Assembly (NCBI RefSeq): GCF_003435375.1
Contig: NZ_QWGL01000013.1
Location: 1-64,000 of the forward strand
Length of the DNA: 64,000 nt
Direction: 5' to 3'
Source: Clostridium sp. AM34-11AC
GTDB taxonomy: Bacteria > Bacillota > Clostridia > Lachnospirales > Lachnospiraceae
Within the stretch, counting starts at the first letter, position 1. Each line of letters begins with the position of its first letter. Shown here one piece after another: positions 7,345 through 17,159 of the stretch. The notes under the pieces are model-generated. The model made no database searches and was not told where the DNA came from. It was given only the letters and a program-made list of their open reading frames with translations. A program made the translations under genes and the position numbers.

Positions 7345-8748
7345 CTAAAACCTGAAATAAAGAAATGGGTTAAAGGAGCCATCCACAAGAAAAGCCGTAC
7401 AGATAAGCAGCAGGGCTGAAAGTGCCAGTGGTTCTGCGAATAACATAACTGCTGTTCCTGTTTTCCATTGCTGGATCCGTCTGTAAAAGGAGTTTGGAAT
7501 CGGTGTCGCACCAAGCAGGGCTATCATCAAGACCACAAAATAGCTGCGGAAATAGTAGCTGCATGCTGCAGAAGTCAATGGATATCCGCCTGTTCCAAAC
7601 ATGGCTTTCAGGTACGAGAATGCCTGGGACATATCAGTGGCATCAAAGATCACAAAACTGATTGCAGCAGCAGTCAATACATAGATGCGGTTTAAGACAT
7701 GGCTCTTTTTAAGGATTTCCAGAAGCCATATCTTCTCCAGAATCAGCAGCAGAGCAAAATAAAGTCCCCAGATTACGAAATTCCAGGCGGCACCATGCCA
7801 GAAGCCCGTCAGCATCCAGACCAGGAATATATTAAACAGATGCCGCGGTAAACTTACATGACTGCCTCCCAGAGGAATATAGACATAATCCCGAAACCAG
7901 GTGCCGAGAGACATATGCCAGCGACGCCAGAATTCAGTTATACTTTTCGAGATAAAAGGATAATTAAAATTTTCCAGAAAATCAAATCCAAATAGCTTTC
8001 CAAGTCCGATGGCCATATCACTGTATCCTGAAAAATCAAAATATACATGAAGGGTATAGGCGACTGCATAGAGCCAGAAGAAAAGTACCGATTTATCATC
8101 CGAAGTCCGGAAGATGCTGCACAATTCTCCAAGCAGATTGGCGATCAGAATCTTCTTGCCGAGTCCTAAGATAAATCGGCGGATTCCCTGAGCCGTCTTG
8201 CCCATAGTATGAATACGCCCCTTCAACTGTTCTGCAATATCCGAATAGCGGACGATGGGACCGGCGATCAGCTGAGGAAAGAGTGCCACATATGCAGCCA
8301 GGTCTATCGGATTTCTCTGGGCTTTCACATCCTGCCTGTATACATCCACCGTATAACTGAGTATCTGGAAGGTATAAAAGCTGATTCCGATGGGAAGTGT
8401 GATGTTAAGCAGGGAAATCGAACATCCGGTGACGGCATTTACATTACGGATAAAAAAATCTGCGTATTTAAAATAGCCAAGCATGAGAAGGCTGGATGAA
8501 ACCGAAAGTGCGAGAAAAGGCCTGGCGAGCTTCGGAACACTCTGGTAACGTTCGATCAGCAATCCAAATATATAAGCCATCAGGATGGCAAGCATCATCC
8601 AAATCACATACCTCGGTTCTCCCCAGCCATAGAAAAAAAGGCTGGAAAGCAGGAGAACCGTATTTTTCAATGATCCCGGTGCTGCTGCATAGAGGATCAG
8701 GACACCGGGCAGAAACCAGAATAAAAATGGTATGCTCGAAAAAAGCAT
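7345..8748 (-). CDS. MBOAT-family O-acyltransferase (AlgI/DltB type)
   Basis: The 467-residue polytopic membrane protein has the MBOAT hallmarks: EFWRRWHMSLGTWFRDYVYI at about residues 270-289 and LTGFWHGAAWNFVIWGLY near 315, with the conserved membrane-embedded His in FWHGAAWN. It should transfer an acyl group from a cytoplasmic donor across the membrane to the partner encoded just downstream (DHHW family). It begins 9 bases after the lipoprotein gene 8758-9342, so lipoprotein, MBOAT and DHHW proteins form one operon. Likely substrates are cell-wall or capsular polymers; none can be named from sequence. Confidence 0.9.
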   Translation of the reverse strand: MLFSSIPFLFWFLPGVLILYAAAPGSLKNTVLLLSSLFFYGWGEPRYVIWMMLAILMAYIFGLLIERYQSVPKLARPFLALSVSSSLLMLGYFKYADFFIRNVNAVTGCSISLLNITLPIGISFYTFQILSYTVDVYRQDVKAQRNPIDLAAYVALFPQLIAGPIVRYSDIAEQLKGRIHTMGKTAQGIRRFILGLGKKILIANLLGELCSIFRTSDDKSVLFFWLYAVAYTLHVYFDFSGYSDMAIGLGKLFGFDFLENFNYPFISKSITEFWRRWHMSLGTWFRDYVYIPLGGSHVSLPRHLFNIFLVWMLTGFWHGAAWNFVIWGLYFALLLILEKIWLLEILKKSHVLNRIYVLTAAAISFVIFDATDMSQAFSYLKAMFGTGGYPLTSAACSYYFRSYFVVLMIALLGATPIPNSFYRRIQQWKTGTAVMLFAEPLALSALLLICTAFLVDGSFNPFLYFRF

Positions 8749-8757
8749 AGGTTCCTC

Positions 8758-9342
8758 CTAATCAAGTACAGCCGGTGCATCCACCAGAACGGTGGAATCC
8801 GGTGCCACTTCCGCGCAGGCCTCAACCAGATCATCGACACATTCCTCAGCGCCATATGCCATCATGACATAATCCGCAACCGAGATGACAACCACTTTAT
8901 CCGGGAATCCGCACATCCAGTGCTGACCCTGAATCTCAGCTTTGTAATCCTCGGCAAATTCTTCAGCTTTCGAGGTGTCCTTAAGCTTCGCAAAGGCAGA
9001 ACTGAAAGTATTGGTGTTCATCATATGCTGCAGGGTAGCTGTATCATCATCCAGCATATCATAAAGCTCATCGTTTACATGAAGAAGATACTCAAATGTC
9101 TCCTTATTCTCATCAGTCATGGCGAATTTTGCCGGCGCTTCCGCTTCGTGCTCTGCATCACCACCTACAGCCGCAAACTGCCTGTCCTCGCCCAAAGCAT
9201 CCCAAACTTCTGTATAAAAATCAACCGCCGATTCAATCACCGTCTCCGGGGATTTCGTCGGTTCATCTGCAGGCTTGCTGCCGCATCCTGCCAGAGAAGC
9301 AGCCATGGTAAGAGCCAGAAGCGCTGTAATTGCTTTTTTCAT
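8758..9342 (-). CDS. small secreted lipoprotein upstream of the MBOAT gene
   Basis: I place the start at 9342 (MKKAITALLALTMAASLAGC), with an AAAGGA site 9-10 bases before it; the longer frame upstream is probably untranslated. The lipobox LAGC puts the lipid-modified Cys at residue 20. The mature 175-residue domain is acidic and helical, rich in Asp, Glu and Ala, with no enzymatic motif I recognise. Its tight spacing (9 bases) to the MBOAT gene suggests a role on the outer membrane face in the same surface-acylation process, but this is inference from context. Confidence 0.7.
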   Translation of the reverse strand: MKKAITALLALTMAASLAGCGSKPADEPTKSPETVIESAVDFYTEVWDALGEDRQFAAVGGDAEHEAEAPAKFAMTDENKETFEYLLHVNDELYDMLDDDTATLQHMMNTNTFSSAFAKLKDTSKAEEFAEDYKAEIQGQHWMCGFPDKVVVISVADYVMMAYGAEECVDDLVEACAEVAPDSTVLVDAPAVLD

Positions 9343-9547
9343 ATTGAAAATTCCTTTCATTATAGGTTTTTGCTTATCAGACTTTATTATCTCAGAAAAA
9401 CAAGTATAAAGCAAGGCGGGTATAAGAACAGTAAGAATTGTAAAGATAAATGTAAGGAAAACTTTATGGCATACGGTCATGAGTTTATCTATAATAATAA
9501 TAGAAATGTTGTCTTGTAATACAAACATATGGAGAGGTGGTGTCGTA

Positions 9548-10279
9548 ATGAGAAAAAGATTATTAGTCATATTTGGAATCTTCGGCCTGCTTCTGGCCGG
9601 CTGCCATACTGTACCCAATGCAGCGCAGGAAACAAACACGATCCCCCCTACTGGTTATGCTTCTGAAGAGGTACAACGCATCTCTTTATTTTATGATGGT
9701 TCCCTGTATTTGTATAATGCCACCGGCTTTGATTTCCAACAAAAGGGAAGCTGGGAGTATTTAGGTCAGATAGCCTTTGTGAATAACTTGGAATACCCTA
9801 CAAAAGATTTAAACGGCACCCATTTAAACGTAGGGCAGGAGGTTTACAGGGATCCGGAATCTCCTCAAAAACTATATGTAAAGTATGATTCAGGTTTTGC
9901 ACTCTTTGAAGCAGAAAAGGCTACAAAGGAAGAAACTGTGGAGTATCTTGATTATGTACATGCGGAAATTAGGCTGGCAACTTCTGACAGCCTTCAGCTG
10001 AAGCTTTCCAATGTCAGCAATGAAACGATAATCTATGGGGAAGCGTATACAATGGAGGCCTTTCGGGATGATAGCTGGGAGAAACTTCCGGTTTTACCCG
10101 AAGATTATGGTTTTATAGAGATTGCCTACGAATTGGAACCCGGAGAATCTCGGTTTATGGATATAGATTTTGCATGGTTATACGGAGAACTCCAGAAAGG
10201 CAGATATAAAATGATAAAAGAGATTTATTTGCCGGACGGCAGAGTATATTCGGTACCGGCAGAATTTGAAATACAATAA
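9548..10279 (+). CDS. lipoprotein with C-terminal Ig-like domain
   Basis: The start is the ATG at 9548 after a GGAGAGGTGG site. The first residues, MRKRLLVIFGIFGLLLAGCH, are a lipoprotein signal with Cys at about 19. The C-terminal 90 residues (LKLSNVSNETIIYGEAYTME onward, then LEPGESRFMDIDF and GRYKMIKEI) have the beta-strand spacing of the bacterial Ig-like domain seen in clostridial lipoproteins. The middle looks like a separate small beta domain. It is monocistronic and ends at a clear terminator. It may be a cell-surface receptor or inhibitor; function unknown. Confidence 0.7.
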   Translation: MRKRLLVIFGIFGLLLAGCHTVPNAAQETNTIPPTGYASEEVQRISLFYDGSLYLYNATGFDFQQKGSWEYLGQIAFVNNLEYPTKDLNGTHLNVGQEVYRDPESPQKLYVKYDSGFALFEAEKATKEETVEYLDYVHAEIRLATSDSLQLKLSNVSNETIIYGEAYTMEAFRDDSWEKLPVLPEDYGFIEIAYELEPGESRFMDIDFAWLYGELQKGRYKMIKEIYLPDGRVYSVPAEFEIQ

Positions 10280-10285
10280 AACATG

Positions 10286-10343
10286 AAGCCCCATCGGATC
10301 TCGAATGATGTCGTATAGTCATAGATATCCGGTGGGGCTTTTT
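10286..10343 (+). terminator. rho-independent terminator
   Basis: AAGCCCCATCGGAT pairs with ATCCGGTGGGGCTT (one G-U) around a loop of about 25 bases, followed by TTTCT. It ends the lipoprotein gene transcript. Confidence 0.8.
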
Positions 10344-10489
10344 CTCTCGGTCAGATAAGATGTCTGCTTTTTTCAAGTGGCAAGCCATCGCAAGTTCATC
10401 ACGGTGGGAGTGAGGTCTCAGGCAGGAAGAGATGTTCCTCGAGGATCACAGCGATTCTTTAAGAAATATCCGTAAAAATAAAAATCGGT

Positions 10490-11107
10490 TTAATTCATCA
10501 TACGGAAAAGACCGATGACCTTTCCAAGGATCTCGACCTGATCAAGAATGATCGGATCCATCGAGGAATTTTCCGGTTGGAGGCGGAAATGGCCGTTTTC
10601 CTTATAGAAAGTTTTTACAGTTGCGGAATCGTCCACCAGAGCAACGACCTTATCGCCGTTTTCAGCGTTTGGCTGCTTTGCAACGATCACTTTATCGCCG
10701 TTATAGATTCCGGCTTCGATCATACTGTTTCCCTTTACCTTCAACATAAATACTTCCTTATTTGGGAGAATTTCTGCAGGAATCGGGAGATAATCTTCGA
10801 TGTTCTGTTCCGCAAGGATCGGCGTTCCGGCAGCGACCGTACCGATCACCGGCACGTTTACGAGTTCGCGTCTCGTCAGGGCGAAATCGTCATCAAGGAT
10901 CTCGATGGTTCTCGGCTTTGTCGGATCACGACGGATATAGCCGTTTTTTTCCAAGGATTCCAGATGAGAGTGCACGGAGGAAGTGGACTTTAAGTGTACC
11001 GCTTCACAGATCTCGCGCACAGCCGGCGGATAACCTTTCTTTAAGATCATTTCTTTTATATATTCAAGTATTTCTCTCTGCTTATCAGTAATTTTTCCCT
11101 GACTCAT
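10490..11107 (-). CDS. lexA: SOS repressor LexA
   Basis: The 205-residue protein starts at 11107 after AAGGAGGGATTTC. Residues 1-65 form the winged helix-turn-helix ([20 protein letters not shown]). The self-cleavage site Ala93-Gly94 lies in [10 protein letters not shown], with catalytic Ser128 (GNSM) and Lys165 (ATVK). Everything needed for RecA-stimulated autocleavage is present. It is divergently transcribed from a yneA-like gene, with four LexA-box-like sites in between, so autoregulation is expected. This is the same arrangement as lexA-yneA in Bacillus. Confidence 0.97.
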   Translation of the reverse strand: MSQGKITDKQREILEYIKEMILKKGYPPAVREICEAVHLKSTSSVHSHLESLEKNGYIRRDPTKPRTIEILDDDFALTRRELVNVPVIGTVAAGTPILAEQNIEDYLPIPAEILPNKEVFMLKVKGNSMIEAGIYNGDKVIVAKQPNAENGDKVVALVDDSATVKTFYKENGHFRLQPENSSMDPIILDQVEILGKVIGLFRMMN

Positions 11108-11161
11108 GAAATCCCTCCTTTTTTCATCTGTATACATAGTACCATAAAATACGGGAAAAAG

Positions 11162-11257
11162 CAAACCTTTGTTCGAAAAATACCGAAAAAGAATTGACAA
11201 ACATATGTTCGCATGATAGAATTCAAGACAGAACAGATGTTCGCAAACATAAGTTTG
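11162..11257. promoter_or_regulatory. four LexA (DinR) box-like sites between lexA and yneA
   Basis: Four 14-bp sequences match or nearly match CGAACrnryGTTyG: 11162-11175 (caaacctttgttcg), 11198-11211 (caaacatatgttcg), 11230-11243 (agaacagatgttcg) and 11244-11257 (caaacataagtttg). The second overlaps the -35/spacer of the yneA promoter. The last two abut. Such clustering predicts tight SOS control of both divergent genes. Confidence 0.85.
11194..11222 (+). promoter_or_regulatory. sigma-A promoter of yneA-like gene
   Basis: TTGACA (11194-11199), 17-bp spacer and TAGAAT (11217-11222) form a near-consensus promoter. A LexA box lies inside the spacer, so bound LexA would block RNA polymerase. 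Confidence 0.85.
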
Positions 11258-11286
11258 GACTTGCTGGATACAAAGGAGGAAGCTGT

Positions 11287-11601
11287 ATGAAGAAGTATTT
11301 GATAGCCCTTGTTATGATTGTAATGATTATGTCCTGCTTTTTCGGAAAGACTCTGGTTATGGCGAATGAAGAGAGTGATGATACAGTCTATAACCGCTAT
11401 TATACGACGATCGAGGTAGAAAAAGGTGATACACTCTGGTCGATTGCAAAAACTTATTATCACCACTCCGGTATGTCGGTACGGGAATACGTTTATGAGC
11501 TGAAATTGATAAACGGAATGGTTTCAGATGAGATACGCGCCGGAAATATGATTTCCGTGGAATACTATGCGGAGACACCGGGGAATCCGTATATAAAGTG
11601 A
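11287..11601 (+). CDS. yneA: YneA-like SOS cell-division inhibitor (LysM)
   Basis: The 104-residue product has a hydrophobic N-terminal segment ([17 protein letters not shown]) that could be a signal anchor, then a single LysM domain ([20 protein letters not shown] ... [15 protein letters not shown]). Size, topology, divergent position next to lexA and LexA control all match Bacillus YneA, which delays septation after DNA damage and is exported. The start follows AAAGGAGGAAGCTGT. Sequence identity to YneA is not high by eye; the assignment rests on architecture and context. Confidence 0.85.
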   Translation: MKKYLIALVMIVMIMSCFFGKTLVMANEESDDTVYNRYYTTIEVEKGDTLWSIAKTYYHHSGMSVREYVYELKLINGMVSDEIRAGNMISVEYYAETPGNPYIK

Positions 11602-11661
11602 TCCTCAAAAAGATGTTTCCCGGATATGAGTGTTGCGGTAAGGACCGTTTTTTGACCAGAG

Positions 11662-11706
11662 AATAAGATCCCATGGACAGATATATGTTCCGGGGTCTTA
11701 TTCTTT
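11662..11706 (+). terminator. rho-independent terminator after yneA
   Basis: GAATAAGATCCC pairs with GGGGTCTTATTC around a loop, then TTTATAAG. It separates the yneA transcript from sbcDC. Confidence 0.75.
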
Positions 11707-11780
11707 ATAAGACAATGGCTTGCTATTGCCGGTGAGAGACATTACAATAGGATTAACAGCAGAGACCACAGGAGGCACAG

Positions 11781-12914
11781 ATGAGATTATTCCATTTATC
11801 AGATCTTCATATCGGAAAGAGAGTGAATGAATTTTCTATGATCGAGGACCAGAAATATATTCTTGAAGGGATTCTGGATCTCGCGGAGAAAGAGATGCCG
11901 GACGGAGTGATCCTGGCAGGAGATATCTATGATAAACAGATTCCCTCCGCGGAAGCGGTTCAGGTGTTCGATGAGTTTATCACAAAGCTTGCGGAGAGAA
12001 AGCTTCCCGTCTTTGTTATCAGCGGAAACCATGATTCTGCGGAACGACTGGCTTTTGGGGGAAGACTGCTAAAAAGCCGGGGAATTTATCTCTCCCCCGT
12101 CTATGACGGAACCGTCATGAAAATTCCGATCGCAGATCAGTATGGGACGGTCTGGATCCATCTTCTTCCGTTTATCCGTCCGGCAGCTGTGCGCCGCGTA
12201 TTTGAAGATGAGTCAGATTTGATTACAGATGTCCAGTCTGCAGTACGTGCAGTGATCAGCCACATGGAGATCGATCCGAATGAGAGAAATATCCTCGTGG
12301 CGCACCAGTTTGTTACAGGAGCGTCCCGATGCGAATCGGAGGATATCCAGATCGGAGGTCTTGATAATATTGATGCCTCAGTCTTTGAGGCATTTGATTA
12401 TACAGCTTTAGGGCATATCCATAGTCCTCAGAATGTGGGAAAGGGCATGGTGCGCTACTGCGGAACGCCCCTGAAATATTCCTTCTCTGAGACGGATCAG
12501 GAAAAATCGATCACGGTCGTGGAGATGGAAGAAAAGGGAACGGTAAAGATCAGACTTCTGCCTTTAAAACCATTTCGGGATATGCGAAAGCTCCGGGGAA
12601 CATATATGGAACTGACTGCCCGTTCGTTTTATCGGGATATGAACTGTGAAGACTATATTCAGGTAACGTTGACGGATGAGGATGATGTGCCGGATGGACT
12701 TCAGAAGCTGAGAGTCATCTATCCGAATATTATGCAGCTTTTGTATGATAATCAAAGGACAAGAGCCAGCAGCCAGATTGACGCGGTTCAGGATGTAGAA
12801 GAAAAAACAGAGTTAGAACTGTTCCGGGAGTTTTATGAGCTTCAGAATAACCAGCCTATGATGAAACAGCAGGAAGAGTTTGCAGAAAAATTGATCCGGG
12901 AGATAAAAGAATGA
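11781..12914 (+). CDS. sbcD: nuclease SbcCD subunit D
   Basis: A 377-residue Mre11-type metallophosphatase. The N-terminal phosphoesterase motifs are in order: DLHIGK (residues 8-13), GDIYD near 48, GNHDS near 84, and GH near 210 (TALGHIH). With SbcC it forms an ATP-dependent double-strand exonuclease and hairpin endonuclease that processes cruciforms and blocked ends. The stop overlaps the sbcC start in an ATGA tetranucleotide. Its position next to lexA/yneA suggests a repair neighbourhood, although no LexA box is seen directly before it. Confidence 0.95.
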   Translation: MRLFHLSDLHIGKRVNEFSMIEDQKYILEGILDLAEKEMPDGVILAGDIYDKQIPSAEAVQVFDEFITKLAERKLPVFVISGNHDSAERLAFGGRLLKSRGIYLSPVYDGTVMKIPIADQYGTVWIHLLPFIRPAAVRRVFEDESDLITDVQSAVRAVISHMEIDPNERNILVAHQFVTGASRCESEDIQIGGLDNIDASVFEAFDYTALGHIHSPQNVGKGMVRYCGTPLKYSFSETDQEKSITVVEMEEKGTVKIRLLPLKPFRDMRKLRGTYMELTARSFYRDMNCEDYIQVTLTDEDDVPDGLQKLRVIYPNIMQLLYDNQRTRASSQIDAVQDVEEKTELELFREFYELQNNQPMMKQQEEFAEKLIREIKE

Positions 12915-15742
12915 AGCCAAAAAAACTGGTGATCAGTGCTTTTGGCCCCTATGCGGGAGAGAGCACGATTGATTTTGAAAAACTTGGAGAACACGGGCTC
13001 TACTTGATTACGGGGGATACAGGTGCCGGTAAGACAACGGTCTTTGACGCAATCACATTTGCCCTGTATGGGGAAGCGAGTGGGACTGTGCGGGAATCCG
13101 GAATGTTCCGCAGCAAATACGCAAAGGCAGAGACAGAAACATTCGTAGAATTGACTTTTTCCTACCAGCGAAAAGAATATAAAATCCGGAGAAATCCGGA
13201 ATATCAGACCCAAAAGAAACGCGGAACCGGATTTACAACGAAAAAAGCAGATGCGGAGCTCTTTTATCCCGACGAACGTCAGCCTGTTACAAAGATGGGG
13301 GCAGTGACAAAGGCGGTAACGGAACTTATGGGGCTTGACTATAAGCAATTTACCCAGATCGCGATGATCGCACAGGGGGATTTTCAGAAACTCCTGATCG
13401 CAGGAACTGCCGAACGTGGGGAAATCTTCCGGCAGATTTTTCATACGGAAATCTATCAGACAATTCAGATACGTCTCAGGGACGAAGAACGGAGAAGAAG
13501 AAAAGATTACGATGAACTGCGCCGGAGTATCAGCCAGTATTTGAATGATGCCAGTTTTGAGGAGGATCCGGCTGCCGGTCAGGAGTTCCTTGCTTTAAAG
13601 AAAGCCGGTTTCGAGGGGAAAATAACTGATGGAATCAATTTACTGCGTGCTGAGACGAAAAAAGAGCAGGAGCGTTTGGAGGTACTGGATGAAACGCTAA
13701 GGAAAATTGAAGAGCAGATTTGCAGTGTTAGTGAAAAAAAGGGAAAAGCGGACCTACTAAAAAAGACAGCAGCTGAACTTGAAGCAAAACAGCAGGAGTT
13801 GGAGTTACTGCAACCGGAATATGGACGGGTGCTCGCTGAGTGGAACAGGATAGAAAAGCAGGAAGGAACACGCGAGAAACTGACAGAACGGATTCAGAAA
13901 CTTGAACTTAGCCGTCAAAGCTTTATCGAGCTGGATAAGACTCGTGAAGAGATCGACGGAAAAGAAAAGCTTCTTTTGAAGATTCAGGAAGAAAAAAAGG
14001 AAAATGAAAATCAAGTCAGCAGCCTCCAGAAAGAACTGGAAGACAGGCGCGGGGAGAAAGAGCATAATCTGGGAGTGCCGGTAGAAAGAGAACGGCTCAC
14101 ACGTGCAAAAGAGAAACTTTTACACCGAAAAAATGAACTGGAAGAACAAATGAACCGGGTGGAGTCTATCAATAGAGAGTTAAAAAATGCTCAGGAGGAA
14201 TACCGGAGTGCTGTTGATCAGTGCGATGAGATTCGCAGTGTCTATGCACATCTTGAACGCTTATTTTTGGATGCTCAGGCTGGAATTCTGGCCCAAAATT
14301 TACAGGCTGGAATGCCCTGCCCGGTATGCGGTTCGATTCATCATCCGGCTCCGGCGAAACTTTCAGAAGAGATTCCGGACCAGAAGGAACTGAAGCGAAA
14401 AGAACAGGAAAAGGCGCAGGCAGAAGAAAAGGTCCAGAGACTTAGTGAAAGAGCCAGCTTTTTTAAAAGGAATTTAGATCAGGAAATGAGAAATACAGCT
14501 GAGCTGATCTGCGGAACGGAAAAAAATCTGGTCAAAGAGGCCTTAATTGTAACTGGTCCAGACGAGCTTGTGACTGCAGCAGATCCGGTAATTGAAAAAT
14601 TAGATGATGAACTCCGGGCTTTGGAGATCCGCATAAAAGCGAACACAGAACAGCAGAAAGTGCTGGATGGATTGGGTGGTATGATAAACCGTCTGGAAAC
14701 AGATCTGAATGCTGCAGGAGAAAGAAACAAAGAACTTGCTCTTTCAGAACAGAATCTGGTGACAGTATTAACAATGCTGCGGAAGCATGTGGAAGAGTTT
14801 CAGAGAAAGCTGGAAGGTCAAAATGCTGTGGAGATTGAAAATAATCTGCAAGCCATGAAAACCAGAAAAAGTGAACTTGATCAGGAAGCAATTGACGCGA
14901 AAAAGGCTCTGGAGCGATGTCAGAACCAGAATGCCAGTCTGAATTCAGCAGCGGAAGCTCTTAAAAAGCAGATTCGGGGATTCGAAGATATTCCAGAAAA
15001 AGAACTTTCAGAGACAATGGAATATTTGGAAACAGAGAAGGCAGAGACATCAAAGCTTCGTGAAAAAATACATTCGTCCTGGCACAATAATCTCAGAATC
15101 TATGAAGCTGTATGTGGCCAGCAGGGCAGAATGAAACAGACGGAAAAGGAATATGTCTGGATCCATTCCCTTGCGGATACGGCAGGCGGAACATTAAACG
15201 GTAAAAGTAAAGTTGAACTTGAAACCTATGTCCAGATGGCATATTTTGACCGGATCTTACGGCGGGCGAATCTTCGGCTGATGACGATGAGCAGCGGACA
15301 GTATGAGATGAAGCGGCGGGAAAGTGCTGACAATAAAAAGGATAAAAGTGGGTTGGAGCTAAATGTCATCGACCATTACAACGGAAGTGAGCGGAGTGTA
15401 AAGACACTTTCCGGAGGCGAGACTTTTCAGGCATCTCTGTCTCTTGCACTTGGCCTTTCAGATGAGATCCAGTCTATGGCCGGTGGAATACAGATGGATG
15501 CCATGTTCGTGGACGAGGGGTTTGGTTCTCTGGATGAAGACGCATTAAATCAAGCAGTAAAGGCATTGGGAAATCTGGCAGAAGGGAAAAAACTGGTTGG
15601 CATCATTTCTCATGTTTCAGAGCTGAAAGACAGGATCGACAAGAAAATTGTAATAACAAAAAATCGCAGCGGAGAGAGAGTTGGAAGCAGCATAACGGTA
15701 TTAGGGGATTATTCAGCCGATGGGGTGTCCGTATTTATGTAA
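12911..15742 (+). CDS. sbcC: nuclease SbcCD subunit C (Rad50-like ATPase)
   Basis: The 943-residue SMC-like protein has Walker A TGDTGAGKTTVFDA at about residues 34-47. Two long coiled-coil arms rich in Glu, Lys and Gln follow. A zinc hook, MPCPVCGSIHHP, sits near residue 475. The ABC signature LSGGETFQASLSLALGLS and Walker B AMFVDEGFGSLDEDA lie near the C-terminus. It is slightly shorter than E. coli SbcC (1048). It is translationally coupled to sbcD. Confidence 0.95.
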   Translation: MKPKKLVISAFGPYAGESTIDFEKLGEHGLYLITGDTGAGKTTVFDAITFALYGEASGTVRESGMFRSKYAKAETETFVELTFSYQRKEYKIRRNPEYQTQKKRGTGFTTKKADAELFYPDERQPVTKMGAVTKAVTELMGLDYKQFTQIAMIAQGDFQKLLIAGTAERGEIFRQIFHTEIYQTIQIRLRDEERRRRKDYDELRRSISQYLNDASFEEDPAAGQEFLALKKAGFEGKITDGINLLRAETKKEQERLEVLDETLRKIEEQICSVSEKKGKADLLKKTAAELEAKQQELELLQPEYGRVLAEWNRIEKQEGTREKLTERIQKLELSRQSFIELDKTREEIDGKEKLLLKIQEEKKENENQVSSLQKELEDRRGEKEHNLGVPVERERLTRAKEKLLHRKNELEEQMNRVESINRELKNAQEEYRSAVDQCDEIRSVYAHLERLFLDAQAGILAQNLQAGMPCPVCGSIHHPAPAKLSEEIPDQKELKRKEQEKAQAEEKVQRLSERASFFKRNLDQEMRNTAELICGTEKNLVKEALIVTGPDELVTAADPVIEKLDDELRALEIRIKANTEQQKVLDGLGGMINRLETDLNAAGERNKELALSEQNLVTVLTMLRKHVEEFQRKLEGQNAVEIENNLQAMKTRKSELDQEAIDAKKALERCQNQNASLNSAAEALKKQIRGFEDIPEKELSETMEYLETEKAETSKLREKIHSSWHNNLRIYEAVCGQQGRMKQTEKEYVWIHSLADTAGGTLNGKSKVELETYVQMAYFDRILRRANLRLMTMSSGQYEMKRRESADNKKDKSGLELNVIDHYNGSERSVKTLSGGETFQASLSLALGLSDEIQSMAGGIQMDAMFVDEGFGSLDEDALNQAVKALGNLAEGKKLVGIISHVSELKDRIDKKIVITKNRSGERVGSSITVLGDYSADGVSVFM

Positions 15743-15745
15743 AAA

Positions 15746-15780
15746 CGTTGGGAGCCAACGGAAAGTGGCTCCCAACGAAA
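15746..15780. terminator. bidirectional terminator between sbcC and tmcAL
   Basis: A perfect 12-bp stem (cgttgggagcca / tggctcccaacg) with an 8-base loop is flanked by A-rich sequence on the left and right, giving T tracts on both strands. It serves the convergent genes sbcC and tmcAL. Confidence 0.85.
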
Positions 15781-15788
15781 ATATATAT

Positions 15789-16991
15789 TTATGGAATCAT
15801 GACAGGTGCCTGTGTAAATTCGTTTTTCTGCGATTTCCCGGATTTTAGTTCCCGCACCATCCTGGTGAGTTCAGACGCAGTTAGATTTTTCTTAAAAAGT
15901 TCATACGCGGAAGAGGAGAGGATATTTTTTGCGTCAGCAGTTTTTGCAATAACCGGGATATCACAGTGCCTTTTTAATTCTGAAAGAAGCAGTGAGGAAG
16001 ATCTTTTGAATCCCAGGATCCGGATCCATGGAGCACGGAATAAATCTGCAAACATACACTGGTCTTCGACGCTAATATCAAGCATGAGATTCATGAGTGC
16101 ACGGCTGACTCTGGCATAAGTATACTGTCGGTCTTTCCTGAGAGCAGTCAGAGTATCCGCCCGAAAGAATTCTAATCGGTTTTTATAGAGCTTTGCCGCA
16201 AGATCTCCCGGCATTCCGAAAATGTTCTGAAGTTTCTCCAGATCGGAAGTTAAAATTTTCTGGTTCAGGAGGAGAGAAAAATCATTTGGAAACAGCGGAA
16301 TCTCAGATTCTTCTTTCATGCATTCAAAATGCGAATCCGGTAGAACAGCAGTGAGAAATTCCAGATCCTTCGAAAAAACCGCTTTTCGGATAGCTGTTGC
16401 GGAAGCGAAGGAGCCGTTCCGATCCTCAGAATGGTAGCCTGGGTCTGAGCGTTTCAGAGTCCAAGGACTAATATCGGAAGAGAATTCTTTTAATGCTTTC
16501 AGATATTCAACTGCGAGAATGTCATTTGGAGAAGCTGGCACAGTCTCTTTCTTTGCGAGAGTCAGAGCCTGCGGGTATGTGAGACCACTTCGAAGACCTT
16601 CGCGGATCAGGGCGGACTGTTCGTTCGTTTCCAATGCGGAATGATTAGCCAGTTGCCACAATTCTTCGATATTGCCGGATTCACTGCCAAAGGAAAGGAC
16701 ATCGATCATTCCCATATGGTGAAACAGAGAGACGCCGCAGCGGGCAAAATCTTGGGCAGCGCTTAAGGTTCCAAAGATCGGCATCTCGATCACGAGATCA
16801 GCCCCTGAGAGAAGGGCAGAGCGGGTACGGAAGGTTTTGCTGTACATTGCCGGAATCCCCCGCTGTACAAAATCACCGCTCATGACAACGACAATGAAAT
16901 TGGCGCCTGTCTGGCGTTTTGTCTCTTCAATCTGATATTTATGGCCATTGTGGAACGGATTATATTCTGCGATGATAGCGGCTGTTTTCAT
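15789..16991 (-). CDS. tmcAL: tRNA(Met) cytidine acetate ligase
   Basis: The 400-residue protein opens with the nucleotidyltransferase motif IIAEYNPFHNGHKYQIEE (residues 6-23, HIGH-like HNGH) and continues with VVMSGDFVQRGIPA, both typical of TmcAL/YlbM. In Bacillus this enzyme activates acetate with ATP and makes N4-acetylcytidine at the wobble base of elongator tRNA-Met. Length matches the family. It is transcribed alone, convergent with sbcC. Confidence 0.9.
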   Translation of the reverse strand: MKTAAIIAEYNPFHNGHKYQIEETKRQTGANFIVVVMSGDFVQRGIPAMYSKTFRTRSALLSGADLVIEMPIFGTLSAAQDFARCGVSLFHHMGMIDVLSFGSESGNIEELWQLANHSALETNEQSALIREGLRSGLTYPQALTLAKKETVPASPNDILAVEYLKALKEFSSDISPWTLKRSDPGYHSEDRNGSFASATAIRKAVFSKDLEFLTAVLPDSHFECMKEESEIPLFPNDFSLLLNQKILTSDLEKLQNIFGMPGDLAAKLYKNRLEFFRADTLTALRKDRQYTYARVSRALMNLMLDISVEDQCMFADLFRAPWIRILGFKRSSSLLLSELKRHCDIPVIAKTADAKNILSSSAYELFKKNLTASELTRMVRELKSGKSQKNEFTQAPVMIP

Positions 16992-17159
16992 GGTGTAAAC
17001 TCCTTAAATAAAGTCGATCAGTGGTCAAAAATAAATTTGCAGTTCTTTTGGCAGAGTGAAATTGATTTATTGCTGCGAGTAAGGCAGTGTCATACCGTGC
17101 CGAAAATACAAATCATTATCTAATAATATAGACGAAACAAAAACTTAATGCAATATTTA

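Noticed and set aside
7345..8748. Assignment of the MBOAT gene as dltB
   Set aside because: No dltA, dltC or dltD is nearby; the partner is DHHW-type, so a general MBOAT label is safer.
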